A stretch of DNA of 64,000 nucleotides. Source: an uncultured Luminiphilus sp. Lineage in GTDB: Bacteria; Pseudomonadota; Gammaproteobacteria; Pseudomonadales; Halieaceae. How positions within the stretch are numbered: the first letter of the stretch is position 1; every line of letters starts with the position of its first letter. The stretch is taken from NCBI GenBank assembly GCA_938084055.1, contig CALKDK010000007.1:27057-91056 (forward strand), written 5' to 3'. The notes beneath the pieces were generated by a model. It was given only the letters and a program-made list of their open reading frames with translations, searched no databases and was not told where the DNA came from. The position numbers and the translations under genes are program-made. Positions 35,919 to 45,579 of this stretch are shown piece by piece.

Positions 35919-37730
35919 ATGCACAGCTCGCAAACCGACGACACCCCCAGCGCAGACAGCCGACTCCTGCTGCGCAAACTCTGGCATCAGGTAGCGCCTA
36001 CACTGGTCGAAAATCGGGCCAGGGTGGCGGCTGCACTGGGCTGTCTACTGCTGGCAAAAGGGGGGTTGCTGCTGATTCCCTTCTTACTCAAGGCCCTGGT
36101 TGACGGCCTCGACCAGAGCCCCATGCTGGCTCCCACTTCCCTGATACTGCTGATGGTACTGGCCTACGGAACGGCCCGGTTTGCCAATACCCTGTTTGCC
36201 GAATTCCGGGACACCCTGTTTGGCCGGGTCACCGAACGCGCCATGCACCGCATCGGTCTGGCTGTTTTCAAGCACATTCACAGGCTGGACCTGAATTATC
36301 ACCTCAACCGACGAACCGGAGGGCTGGCGCGGGACATAGAGAGGGGCAGCAACGGGATCAGCTTCCTGATGCGATTTTTTATTTTCAACATCGCCCCCAC
36401 GCTATTTGAGATTGCCATGGTGACGGGGATCCTGTTGTTCAACTACGGGGTGAACTACAGCCTCGTCGTGCTGCTGTCTGTCGCCCTGTACGGCGCCTAC
36501 TCCTTCCGAGCCACCAGCTGGCGCACTCGGTTCATACGCGAGGTCAATGCCGCTGATTCGGACAGCAACACCCGTGCCGTAGACAGCCTCATTAACTACG
36601 AAACCGTCAAATACTTTACTAATGAAGAGTTTGAGGCCCATCGCTACGATCAATCGCTGGAGCAATGGGAGCAGGCCCGACGTAAAAACAGGCTCTCCCT
36701 GCTGGCATTGAACAGTGGCCAGGCCGTGATTATTGCCTTGAGCCAAACGCTCATGCTGGGCATGGCTGCCCTGTCAGTCCAGAGCAGTGACATGACGCTG
36801 GGCGACTTTGTACTGATCAACCAGTTCATGCTGCAGTTGTTTATTCCGTTGGGCTTTCTCGGCTTTGTTTACCGGGAAATCAAGGCCTCGCTGGCCAATA
36901 TAGAGCGCCTGTTCCTCATATTGGATCAACAGCCCGAGGTCGCAGATGCACCTGACGCCGGTCATCTCGAGGTGCAGTCAGGCGTCATAGAGTTTAAGGG
37001 CGTTGGGTTCAGTTATGGCGACACGCGGCAGGTCCTTGCGCAGTTGGACTTTCGGATAGAGGGTGGGGAAACCATAGCGCTTGTGGGCGCCAGCGGCGCG
37101 GGAAAATCCACCGTGGTGAAACTGCTGTTTCGATTTTACGATCCCACCGCGGGAACCATTTGTCTTGATGGGCAGAATATCCGCGACGTCACCCAACAGT
37201 CACTGCGACGTGCCATAGCAATTGTCCCCCAGGACTGCGTATTGTTTAACGACTCACTGCGTGAAAACATCCGCTATGGACGGCCAACGGCTACCGATCA
37301 CGAGGTCGACGCGGCAGTTGCCGCTGCCTACCTCGGCGACTTCGTTGCCCGACTGCCCGAGGGGCTGGCCACCCAGGTGGGCGAGCGCGGGCTAAAACTG
37401 TCAGGGGGTGAACGGCAACGGGTGGCTATTGCCCGCGCGGTACTCAAGGATGCGCCAGTGCTGGTCTTTGACGAAGCAACCTCGAGTCTGGACAGTGAGT
37501 CGGAGCGGGCGGTGATGAGTGCTTTTCGGGCCCTGGCAGGACACCATACCGCTGTGGTGATAGCGCATCGGCTGTCCACAATCGTGGACGCTGATCGAAT
37601 ACTGGTCCTTGAGGAGGGCCGCCTTGTGGAACAGGGCAGCCACGACGCGCTGCTCGCACGTAACGGACGCTATACCGAGCTCTGGCAGGCACAGCAACGC
37701 GAGGCGGAACAGCTCCTTGATCATCCTTGA
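35919..37730 (+). CDS. ABC exporter, Atm1/HMT1 heavy-metal or thiol-conjugate type
   Basis: 603-aa half-transporter. Six membrane spans (residues of about 30-320) precede the ATPase domain with Walker A GASGAGKST (near 390), signature LSGGERQRVAIARAVL and Walker B VLVFDEATSSLD. The ETVKYFTNEEFE segment is diagnostic of the Atm1 (mitochondrial/bacterial glutathione-conjugate exporter) subfamily. It probably exports glutathione-linked metals or persulfides across the inner membrane. Its end overlaps the start of yheS. Confidence 0.92.
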   Translation: MHSSQTDDTPSADSRLLLRKLWHQVAPTLVENRARVAAALGCLLLAKGGLLLIPFLLKALVDGLDQSPMLAPTSLILLMVLAYGTARFANTLFAEFRDTLFGRVTERAMHRIGLAVFKHIHRLDLNYHLNRRTGGLARDIERGSNGISFLMRFFIFNIAPTLFEIAMVTGILLFNYGVNYSLVVLLSVALYGAYSFRATSWRTRFIREVNAADSDSNTRAVDSLINYETVKYFTNEEFEAHRYDQSLEQWEQARRKNRLSLLALNSGQAVIIALSQTLMLGMAALSVQSSDMTLGDFVLINQFMLQLFIPLGFLGFVYREIKASLANIERLFLILDQQPEVADAPDAGHLEVQSGVIEFKGVGFSYGDTRQVLAQLDFRIEGGETIALVGASGAGKSTVVKLLFRFYDPTAGTICLDGQNIRDVTQQSLRRAIAIVPQDCVLFNDSLRENIRYGRPTATDHEVDAAVAAAYLGDFVARLPEGLATQVGERGLKLSGGERQRVAIARAVLKDAPVLVFDEATSSLDSESERAVMSAFRALAGHHTAVVIAHRLSTIVDADRILVLEEGRLVEQGSHDALLARNGRYTELWQAQQREAEQLLDHP

Positions 37731-39627
37731 AGACATCGCCCTGCGCCGAGGGCCAAATTTGCTGTTTGAGGGGGCCTCGGCGACGCTGCAGCCCGGCCAG
37801 AAACTGGCGCTGATTGGCGCCAACGGCACAGGCAAGTCCAGTTTGTTTGCCCTGCTCTGTGGTGAGCTGGTGGCTGACCGAGGACAAATCCGGGGTATGT
37901 CCGGCCTGCGAATTGCCCATATGGCACAGGAGGTGGTCGCCAGTAACGATTCCACCCGAGACTTCGTGGTGGCGGGCGATATGCCTGTCGCCACCCTGCT
38001 CAGGGACGTGGCCGCCGCAGAACGCGCTGCGGACTTTGAGCGCGCCGCGCAGCTCCACCAGGAACTTGAAATTACGGATGGCTATGGCGCGCCCAGGCGA
38101 GCGGAACAACTGCTTCTGGGTCTTGGCTTCGCGCAGGCTGACCTGGAAAAACCCGTCGTCGACTTTTCGGGTGGTTGGCGCGTCCGGCTCAACCTCGCCC
38201 GGGCTCTCATGACGCCCTCCGATCTTTTGCTGCTCGACGAGCCCACCAACCACCTGGATCTCGACACCATGCTCTGGCTGCAGGGCTGGCTGCTTCGGTA
38301 TCCGGGCACCTTGATGATGATCTCCCATGATCGCGATTTCATTGACGCGGTCTGCGAGCGCACGCTGAGCATCGAGCAAAACCAACTGGTGACCTACCGG
38401 GGCGGTTACTCGGCTTTTGAACAGCAGCGGGCTGAGCGCATGGCGCAGCAAAAAGCCCAATTTGCGCGACAGGCAAGAGAAATCGCCAGTATTGAGGCCT
38501 TCGTCAGGCGATTTCGCGCCAAAGCCACCAAGGCCCGCCAGGCACAGAGCCGATTAAAAGCACTGGAAAGAATGGAGACGGTGGCACCGGCCCATGCCGA
38601 CTCACCCTTCTCTTTCCAGTTTCCCGAGCCGGGTAAAAGCAGCGACCCACTGCTCTCCATTGACAATGCGGCGCTGGGCTACGGGGAGCGACGTGTCTTG
38701 CGCAACGTTGCACTGACACTGCATCCGGGAGATCGAATCGGATTACTTGGCAAAAACGGGGCCGGGAAATCTACCCTGCTCAAGGGCCTTATTGGGGCGC
38801 TGCCACTGGCGGCGGGAGAGCGGATTACAGGCGCACATCTCCGAATAGGTTATTTTGACCAGCAACAGCTGGAAGTTCTTGACCTGGGCGCCAGCCCCCT
38901 CCTCCATTTACAGCGCCTCACCCCGTCGGCGCGTGAGCAGGACATACTCGATTTTCTGGGCGGCTTTAATTTTAGGGGTGATCGGGCTCGCGAGGAAATC
39001 GCACCGTTCTCAGGTGGCGAGAAAGCCCGCCTGGCGCTGGCCATGGTTGTTTGGCAGGATCCCAACGTACTTATCCTTGATGAGCCCACCAACCACCTCG
39101 ATCTCGATATGCGCCACGCCCTGGCCATGGCATTGCAGGGTTATACAGGGGCCATTGTCCTCGTCAGCCACGATCGCCATCTAATCCGACATGCGGTCGA
39201 GTCACTCTGGCTGGTGGACAAGGCGACCGTCACCGAATACCCGGATGACCTTGCCGCCTATGAGCAGTGGGTTCTCACCAGCGAAAACAATGCGTCACGG
39301 CCTCCGTCAGAAGACCACGTGCCGGGAGAATCCACGGTCAACAAATCCATCAAGGGTCGGCAGCTTCGGCAGGGGGCCGCCGAGCAACGCGCTCGCCTGC
39401 GACCGCTGCGTAATGCGCTGCAAAAAACCGAGCGCAGTCTGGAAAAGCAGCTCGGCATACTTGAGGAACTCCAGGGCCAGTTGGCTGACCCCACGCTCTA
39501 CGAGGCTCCAAATCAAAGCAGACTCGCCGAGCTGGTCCGGGCCGAGGGCACAGCTAAAACCGAAATATCAGCCCTTGAGGAGATCTGGATTGAGCAGCAG
39601 GAGGCCCTCGAGAGCGCGGGGGGTTAG
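37717..39627 (+). CDS. yheS: ABC-F family ATPase YheS
   Basis: 636 aa from a TTG start at 37717; E. coli YheS has 637, supporting this choice over upstream ATGs that fall inside the preceding gene. Two ATPase domains without membrane spans: Walker A GANGTGKSS and GKNGAGKST, signatures VDFSGGWRVRLNLA and FSGGEKARLALAM, and two LLLLDEPTNHLDLD/LILDEPTNHLDLD Walker B blocks. The linker FRAKATKARQAQSR is YheS-typical. ABC-F proteins bind the ribosomal E site. It overlaps the exporter gene by 14 bp, implying coupled expression. Confidence 0.93.
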   Translation: MIILEDIALRRGPNLLFEGASATLQPGQKLALIGANGTGKSSLFALLCGELVADRGQIRGMSGLRIAHMAQEVVASNDSTRDFVVAGDMPVATLLRDVAAAERAADFERAAQLHQELEITDGYGAPRRAEQLLLGLGFAQADLEKPVVDFSGGWRVRLNLARALMTPSDLLLLDEPTNHLDLDTMLWLQGWLLRYPGTLMMISHDRDFIDAVCERTLSIEQNQLVTYRGGYSAFEQQRAERMAQQKAQFARQAREIASIEAFVRRFRAKATKARQAQSRLKALERMETVAPAHADSPFSFQFPEPGKSSDPLLSIDNAALGYGERRVLRNVALTLHPGDRIGLLGKNGAGKSTLLKGLIGALPLAAGERITGAHLRIGYFDQQQLEVLDLGASPLLHLQRLTPSAREQDILDFLGGFNFRGDRAREEIAPFSGGEKARLALAMVVWQDPNVLILDEPTNHLDLDMRHALAMALQGYTGAIVLVSHDRHLIRHAVESLWLVDKATVTEYPDDLAAYEQWVLTSENNASRPPSEDHVPGESTVNKSIKGRQLRQGAAEQRARLRPLRNALQKTERSLEKQLGILEELQGQLADPTLYEAPNQSRLAELVRAEGTAKTEISALEEIWIEQQEALESAGG

Positions 39628-39706
39628 CTATCCCCAGGCAATTTAGGCATCATTGCGCCCGCGCGCAGGCAGGCGTCTCCCATTCGACAAACAATACGGA
39701 TTCATC

Positions 39707-40825
39707 ATGAGCCAGAGCTTCCATCCACCCCAGCGTACACTGATGGGGCCGGGCCCTTCGGACGTTTCGCCTCGAGTGCTCGGCGCCCTTGGGCGGCCCA
39801 CCATTGGTCATCTCGATCCGCTGTTCATTACCCTCATGGATGACATCAAACGCCTGCTGCAATATGCCTTCAAGACCGATAATGAACTGACCATTCCGCT
39901 GTCAGCACCGGGCTCGGCGGGTATGGAAGCCGCCTTTGTCAACCTGGTTTCCCCGGGCGACACGGTCATCGTGTGCCAGAACGGCGTCTTTGGCGGCCGG
40001 ATGAAGGAGAACGTGGAGCGCTGCGGTGCTATCCCGGTCATGGTTCACGACCGATGGGGCGATCCGGTCGACCCCGGGAAAGTTGAGTCAGCCTTCAAAG
40101 CGCATCCGGAGGCCACCCTGCTGGCCTTCGTTCATTCCGAAACGTCGACGGGTGTCCGCAGCGACGCTGCAACACTGTGTGGCATAGCAAAAAACAATGG
40201 GGCACTGGTAGTGGTGGATACCGTAACCACCCTGGGCGGGATTGATCTGCAGGTAGATAACTGGGGTGCAGATGCCGTGTACTCCGGCACCCAGAAATGT
40301 TTGTCCTGTGTGCCAGGACTGTCTCCCATGACCTTCAGCCCCAGCGCCGTAGAACGCATTCAGAACCGCACGAGCAGGGTGCAGAGCTGGTTTCTCGATA
40401 TGCAGTTGGTCATGGGCTATTGGGGTGGCAATAGCAAACGTGCCTATCACCACACCGCCCCCGTCAACGCGCTCTATGCACTTCACGAATCGCTGCTGAT
40501 ACTTGAGGAGGAAGGCCTTGAGGCCAGCTTCTGCCGGCATCGTGAGAACCACCTGCAACTCGTCACCGGTCTCGAGGCCCTGGGTCTGGAGATGGCCGTC
40601 GATCCCACGTGGCGCTTGCCCCAGTTAAACGCCGTCTGCATTCCCGCGGGCGTGGACGATGCCGAGGTCCGCCGTCGGCTGCTACAGGAGTTCAATCTTG
40701 AAATAGGTGCAGGACTGGGGGAACTGGCCGGCAAGCAGTGGCGCATTGGTTTAATGGGGCACGCCAGCAACCCGGTTAATGTACAACGCTGCCTGACCGC
40801 CTTGCGCTGCGTGCTGGGACGCTGA
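39707..40825 (+). CDS. Alanine-glyoxylate/serine-pyruvate aminotransferase family protein
   Basis: 372-aa PLP enzyme from the ATG with CGGA upstream. Family motifs: LMGPGPSDVSPRV, GSAGMEAAFVNLV, VVVDTVTTLGGIDLQVDNWGAD and the PLP lysine in YSGTQKCLSCVPGL. It belongs to the class-V AGXT/SPT group and would transfer amino groups between alanine or serine and glyoxylate or pyruvate. It fits the serine/glycine theme of the window. It is single and convergent with the methyltransferase (2 bp between ends). Confidence 0.93.
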   Translation: MSQSFHPPQRTLMGPGPSDVSPRVLGALGRPTIGHLDPLFITLMDDIKRLLQYAFKTDNELTIPLSAPGSAGMEAAFVNLVSPGDTVIVCQNGVFGGRMKENVERCGAIPVMVHDRWGDPVDPGKVESAFKAHPEATLLAFVHSETSTGVRSDAATLCGIAKNNGALVVVDTVTTLGGIDLQVDNWGADAVYSGTQKCLSCVPGLSPMTFSPSAVERIQNRTSRVQSWFLDMQLVMGYWGGNSKRAYHHTAPVNALYALHESLLILEEEGLEASFCRHRENHLQLVTGLEALGLEMAVDPTWRLPQLNAVCIPAGVDDAEVRRRLLQEFNLEIGAGLGELAGKQWRIGLMGHASNPVNVQRCLTALRCVLGR

Positions 40826-40827
40826 AG

Positions 40828-41406
40828 TCAGCACCGCGACAACCGGAATCCCAACTCGTGGACCCCCATGGGATGGTCAGAGCGCAGGGGTGCGCCCCCC
40901 CAATCCCAGCGTCGGGATGCAAACAGCCGTCGCATGTCATCAATGTCACAGTGAAAGGGGGGCCCATCCGGGTCCTTGGTTTGCAGGAACAACACCAGCA
41001 ACGTACCGCCGGGACGAATCCATCGGGCAAGTTGCGACTCATAGGCTGACCAGTCATCGGGATTGAGGGCGCACAAGCAGGTCTGCTCATACACAAGATC
41101 AGCGGGTAGCCCCGGCTGCCACTCAAACAGGTTACTCGCTATGACCTCTCCCTGGCAGCCTGCTGCTGCCAGGCGCTCCTGCTGGTAACCAACGGCGGTG
41201 GGGGACAGATCAACGCCCGTCACCTGCCAGCCAATTCCCGCCAGTGCCACCAGCTCGGGTGACCGCCCACAACCGGGGACAATCGCAGTCCCCGAGTGGT
41301 TCGACAACCAGTCACGCCACGCCAGGAAAGCGGGATTGAGTCCCCCGCGCTCCCAGGGTACGGAGGGCTCGAGGTAGCGCGCCTCCCAGTCGAGAACAGG
41401 TTCCAT
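40828..41406 (-). CDS. Thiopurine S-methyltransferase-like methyltransferase
   Basis: 192 aa. The N-terminus (LDWEARYLEPSVPWERGGLNPAFLAW) is the TPMT pattern and is followed by the SAM loop IVPGCGRSPELVALA and VTGVDLSPTAV. YEQTCLCALNP and a late GVHELGFRL are also family-like. TPMT-type enzymes methylate thiols, tellurite or selenite, or small substrates; the true substrate is unknown. It lies downstream of the dehydratase gene on the same strand. Confidence 0.86.
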   Translation of the reverse strand: MEPVLDWEARYLEPSVPWERGGLNPAFLAWRDWLSNHSGTAIVPGCGRSPELVALAGIGWQVTGVDLSPTAVGYQQERLAAAGCQGEVIASNLFEWQPGLPADLVYEQTCLCALNPDDWSAYESQLARWIRPGGTLLVLFLQTKDPDGPPFHCDIDDMRRLFASRRWDWGGAPLRSDHPMGVHELGFRLSRC

Positions 41407-41481
41407 AGCGACCTCCCCCTTACAGGTTCATTGCCCAATCTGCCTGCTCACAGACAGGTTGGCAATCTTGCCCCAACAATT

Positions 41482-42450
41482 CTAAGCCCTCCCAGCCAGG
41501 ATAGTCGCAAACAGGTCAGCATCGACGTTACCGCCGGACAGCATCACCCCAACGCGGTGATAGTGCTCGGGCAATCGTCCTGAGAGGACCGCGGCAAGCG
41601 CAACCGCGCCCCCGGGCTCGACGACAAGCTTGAGCGATTCAAATGCGACGCGCATGGCGGTGCGCACCTCGTCATCAGTAACCGACAGTCCACCCGCCAA
41701 CAGACGCCGATTAACGTCAAATGTCAGCTCGCCTGGGGTGGGGGCCAACAGGGCATCACATAGGGACGAAGCACCCGGCGTGACGCGCTCTCGCTGCCCT
41801 GTGGCAAGAGAACGCTGGTGATCATTGAATGACTCGGGCTCGACCGAATAGACAGCGGTATCGACCCCAAGCCCCTCCGCGGCCAGGGCGCATCCTGCTA
41901 CCAGGCCACCCCCACTGCAGCATACCAACAGGGCATCGAGGGGTTCCGAGTCCTGCAGTAGCTCGAGGCCAGCTGTGCCCTGCCCTGCCACGATATCAGG
42001 ATCATCATAGGACGGTACGAGCACCCCGCCCTCTCGGCTGACGAGGTCTCGGGCTATCGCCTCACGATCTTCCGTTTGGCGGTTATAGGGAATGACCTCG
42101 GCGCCGAGGGCGCGGGTATTGCGGGTTTTGATCAGTGGCGCATCGTCGGGCATGACAATTCGGGCCCGGATGTTGAGCAGCCGCGCCGCCAAAGCGACCC
42201 CCTGCGCATGATTGCCCGAGGACCACGCCACCACCCCGGTGCCGCGCTCCTTTGCTGTGAGCTGGGTCAGGCGGTTGAAGGCGCCCCGAAACTTGAAGCT
42301 ACCCGTGCGCTGAAGGCATTCGGGCTTGATCACCAGTCGGCGACCGCACTGGGCATCAAGTGCATCCGATGTGAGCATTGGCGTTCGAACAGCAAATCCC
42401 CGCAGGCGCTCGGCCGCGAGTTCAACGGCCTTAAAATCAGGCAATCTCAT
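41482..42450 (-). CDS. Threonine/serine dehydratase (PLP-dependent)
   Basis: 322 aa from the ATG at 42450 with AGGT upstream; 21 more upstream codons are open but not supported. Fold type II PLP enzyme: the Schiff-base lysine lies in TGSFKFRGAFN, the substrate loop is SSGNHAQGVA, and the phosphate-binding glycines are in CCSGGGLVAGC. It deaminates threonine or serine to 2-oxobutyrate or pyruvate. There is no C-terminal ACT regulatory domain, so it is the short catabolic type. Serine racemase is an alternative. Confidence 0.91.
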   Translation of the reverse strand: MRLPDFKAVELAAERLRGFAVRTPMLTSDALDAQCGRRLVIKPECLQRTGSFKFRGAFNRLTQLTAKERGTGVVAWSSGNHAQGVALAARLLNIRARIVMPDDAPLIKTRNTRALGAEVIPYNRQTEDREAIARDLVSREGGVLVPSYDDPDIVAGQGTAGLELLQDSEPLDALLVCCSGGGLVAGCALAAEGLGVDTAVYSVEPESFNDHQRSLATGQRERVTPGASSLCDALLAPTPGELTFDVNRRLLAGGLSVTDDEVRTAMRVAFESLKLVVEPGGAVALAAVLSGRLPEHYHRVGVMLSGGNVDADLFATILAGRA

Positions 42451-42533
42451 CGTAACCTGTCCGACATAGCCGGGCCTGGCGGGGTACTGCGACCGGGTGA
42501 ATCGGCCCGCCACGCGGCGCAGCCCATGAAAAA

Positions 42534-44057
42534 TCAGTTGTGGCTGGCATCAAACCGGTAAAAGGGTTCCATCATTTGGTCGATGGTGAAACTTGCTGGA
42601 CGTTGCCGCGGCGGGAACGCCCTCAGCGTCATCAGGAATTTCTCCAGCTCTGACCTCGCCATGTAAATTCGAGGGATTTTCTTTACCCACCAGTCATTGT
42701 AGGTATTCGAATTCTGATCTGCCCGTTCAAAGGGGTCTCGGCGCAAATGGAACAGCTTGGGAATCCGCAGCATGTCAAACTCTTCCCGCCACACGTCAAA
42801 CTCCCGGGCGCGCTGCTCGGCGAATACGATTTTCCAGTCACCCACCCGCATGGCAGTGAGGAGCCCGTCATCACTCCAATACAGGAAAGTCGTTCTGGGC
42901 CCACTTTCAGCCGCGCCAGTCAGGTAGGGAAGAAAATTGTAACCGTCGAGGTGATTGCGATAGTCCTTGCCATTGACCTGTAAGCCGGTTTTCAACTCCT
43001 CAGCGATGTCGGGTCGCCCTGCGGCAGCCATCAGGGTCGGCACCCAGTCAGTGTGGGACATGATGTCATTGAGTATGGTGCCTGCTGGGATGTTACCCGG
43101 CCAGCGAACCATGGCGGGCACGCGAAAACCGCCTTCCCAGTTGGTGTTTTTCTCGCTGCGGAAGGGCGTAATCCCGGCGTCGGGCCAGGTATTGAAATGG
43201 GGGCCGTTGTCGGTTGAGTACAAAACAATGGTGTTATCAGCTATTCCCAGTTCATCGAGCTGGTCGAGCAACTGCCCCACCATCCTGTCATGGGCCACCA
43301 TGGCATCGTTGTAAAAACCCTGGCCAGAGAGGCCCATTTCATCGTCCGGGGTATGGGTCCAGAAATGCATTCGAGTGGTATTGACCCAGGCAAAGAAGGG
43401 CTTGTCGTCTGCTACCGCGCGACTGATGAAATCCTGGGCCGACGCGAGAAACTCACGATCGATAGTCTCCATGCGTTTCTTGGTCAGGGGGCCGCTGTCT
43501 TCAATCCGGCCATCAGCAAAGGAACGAATCACACCGCGAGGACCGAAACGGGCAATAAAAGCGGGGTCCGATGGGTAGTCCGCGTCTTCCGGCTCTTCCT
43601 CGGCATTCAGGTGGTAAAGGTTGCCAAAGAATTCATCGAAACCGTGCTCAGTGGGCAGAAATTCGTCCTGGTCTCCGAGATGATTCTTGCCATATTGGCC
43701 TGTCACATATCCCTCGCCCTTCAGGAGTCCGGCAAGGGTGACATCTTTCTCGCTGATTCCCTGGTCAGCCCCCGGGGCGCCTACCTTGGTGAGTCCCGTG
43801 CGAATCGGTGACTGTCCGATGATGAAAGCTGAGCGGCCCGCCGTGCAGCTCTGCTGGCCATAGTAGTCGGTAAATTTAGCCCCTTCACCCGCGATGCGAT
43901 CAATATTGGGCGTCGCGTAACCCATCATGCCCATGTTATTGGTAGACAGGTTCCAAAACCCTATATCGTCACCCCAGATAACAAGAATATTGGGCTTGTC
44001 TGCCGCGGTAACCAGGGACGAGAACATTAGCAGGCAAAGACCCATGAAACGCGGCAT
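42534..44057 (-). CDS. Secreted arylsulfatase-type sulfatase (CTAGR motif)
   Basis: 507 aa, ATG with GAGGAG eight bases upstream, signal peptide residues 1-19 (ends VTA-ADK). Formylglycine motif CTAGR starts at Cys71 (the CxAxR variant). Metal ligands are D30-D31 and the TDNGPHF motif; catalytic His/Lys lie in YGKNHLGD and the TRMHFWTH region. It differs clearly from the sulfatase at the left of the window. The cyclase-family gene is 78 bp upstream on the same strand, so the two may be co-transcribed. Confidence 0.9.
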   Translation of the reverse strand: MPRFMGLCLLMFSSLVTAADKPNILVIWGDDIGFWNLSTNNMGMMGYATPNIDRIAGEGAKFTDYYGQQSCTAGRSAFIIGQSPIRTGLTKVGAPGADQGISEKDVTLAGLLKGEGYVTGQYGKNHLGDQDEFLPTEHGFDEFFGNLYHLNAEEEPEDADYPSDPAFIARFGPRGVIRSFADGRIEDSGPLTKKRMETIDREFLASAQDFISRAVADDKPFFAWVNTTRMHFWTHTPDDEMGLSGQGFYNDAMVAHDRMVGQLLDQLDELGIADNTIVLYSTDNGPHFNTWPDAGITPFRSEKNTNWEGGFRVPAMVRWPGNIPAGTILNDIMSHTDWVPTLMAAAGRPDIAEELKTGLQVNGKDYRNHLDGYNFLPYLTGAAESGPRTTFLYWSDDGLLTAMRVGDWKIVFAEQRAREFDVWREEFDMLRIPKLFHLRRDPFERADQNSNTYNDWWVKKIPRIYMARSELEKFLMTLRAFPPRQRPASFTIDQMMEPFYRFDASHN

Positions 44058-44135
44058 TTTGGTGACTCCTCTCTTTTTTATTTATAGTCCAGGGGCCGTC
44101 ATGATGCATGACGGCCTCGCACACCGCCAGCCCCG

Positions 44136-44963
44136 TCAGTGCGAGGGCACGAGGGCAACAATGCGCAGGGGACCACCGCTCCCTCCCCTGATTTTCATGG
44201 GCAGGGCGATGACAAAAGCCCCAGTGGGCGGCAGGCGATCAAGGCCGGCCACATTCTCGAAACCGACCACGTTACGGCTGTACAGATACCGGTGTACCGC
44301 AAAGTCCTTCGACTGGCCGTAGTCAATACTGGGGGTGTCCAGCCCAACCGACGCTATCCCACGCTGTTCGTAAAAAAAACGGGCCACCTCCAGGGAAAAG
44401 CCTGGAAAGTGCAGGTCGGGTATTGCCTCTGGTCCTCGGGCTGCCGTGCCCATATACCGGCCTCGATCGGGCCAGAATCTGGCGTAGCCGGTGTTCATCA
44501 AAACCGCAGCACCGCGGGGTATGGGGCCGTATTCAGACTCCCAGGCGCGCACGTCCGCCATTGCCAGCTGGTAATCGGGGTCGGCCAATGCCGCCTCGGA
44601 CACATCGATGACCACCGCGGGCGTAAGTAGCGATGACAGCGGAATTTCATCAGCGGCCCACTGGCCTTCCGCAAAGTGTATGGGTGCATCAAGGTGGGTG
44701 CCGCCGTGTTCAGCGGTGTCCACCCGATAGGCGGTGTAATACCAGCCACCCTCGGTTTGACCCCGGAACTTCTCCTCATGTTCAAAGGGCGCCTCGGTTG
44801 GCCAGTAAATCGTGTCTTCATCAAAGGTATGGGTCATATCGACGAGGTGATAACCATCGAAAGGTCCAACCAGTTGTCCGGCAGACAAACGAGTGGGCAG
44901 GGAGAGCAGGCAACAGCAGCACACCAGCACATACACCCCGGCACGGGCGGCAAACATGGACAT
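44136..44963 (-). CDS. Secreted cyclase family protein (kynurenine formamidase-like)
   Basis: 275 aa from an ATG with AGGAGG five bases upstream. Signal peptide residues 1-29. The metal-binding motif HGGTHLDAPIHF matches the HxGTHxDxPxH signature of the cyclase/KynB superfamily, whose members hydrolyse formylkynurenine, isatin or related amides. Export is unusual for true formamidases, so another amide or lactone substrate is likely. It lies directly upstream of the CTAGR sulfatase. Confidence 0.87.
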   Translation of the reverse strand: MSMFAARAGVYVLVCCCCLLSLPTRLSAGQLVGPFDGYHLVDMTHTFDEDTIYWPTEAPFEHEEKFRGQTEGGWYYTAYRVDTAEHGGTHLDAPIHFAEGQWAADEIPLSSLLTPAVVIDVSEAALADPDYQLAMADVRAWESEYGPIPRGAAVLMNTGYARFWPDRGRYMGTAARGPEAIPDLHFPGFSLEVARFFYEQRGIASVGLDTPSIDYGQSKDFAVHRYLYSRNVVGFENVAGLDRLPPTGAFVIALPMKIRGGSGGPLRIVALVPSH

Positions 44964-45080
44964 AACAACCTCCTTGAATAATTTCAGGAACAGGAGCTCC
45001 AGAGCCTATTGGACCGCAAACCACGGACACTGGCATAGTCCCGGGGGACACGAACTGCCGATTCTTGCCGGGGCCACGCC

Positions 45081-45548
45081 ATGAGAAAAACGCTGCTGCT
45101 TTTAACCCACGGCGGAACATTGCTGCTGGGCTTTGCTCTGGGTATCTATACACTGCCGATCCTCGTGCAGCCACCCGATGCGGACATCTCCGCGATTGAA
45201 GCCGCGCTACCCGCCCCGCTGTTTACCGCTGAGTTCAGCCGCGACCGCCTGGGCAGTGACGCCCTGCATTGGGGCGAAGGCGAGCTACGCCTGTATCAGG
45301 ATATGCTTGTATTTGAAGGGCAATTGGCGCCGGGACCAGACTACCGACTCTATCTCGTGCCAAAGTTTGTCGACACCGAGGCCGGCTTTCTCGAACAGAA
45401 GGCCGAGGCCTACGAGGTTGGGGCGATCAAGAGTTTTGGCGACTTCGCACTCACCCAGCCCGCCAGTAGCGACCTGGAACGCTACACCACCGCGGTCGTC
45501 TGGTGCGAGACCTTCAGCCAATTTATCACCTCGGGGCAATATCGTTAG
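45081..45548 (+). CDS. DM13 domain protein, membrane-anchored
   Basis: 155 aa with an N-terminal hydrophobic anchor or uncleaved signal (residues 4-28). The rest is a DM13 domain: ALHWGEGELRLYQDMLVFEG, GPDYRLYLVPKFVD, IKSFGDFALTQPA and the terminal VVWCETFSQFITSGQY with the near-invariant Trp-Cys. DM13 domains have been proposed to work in electron transfer or hydroxylation. It is convergent with the NRAMP-like gene. Confidence 0.8.
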   Translation: MRKTLLLLTHGGTLLLGFALGIYTLPILVQPPDADISAIEAALPAPLFTAEFSRDRLGSDALHWGEGELRLYQDMLVFEGQLAPGPDYRLYLVPKFVDTEAGFLEQKAEAYEVGAIKSFGDFALTQPASSDLERYTTAVVWCETFSQFITSGQYR

Positions 45549-45579
45549 GGTCGCGCAGGTCACGGCCCGTGCCGACCCA

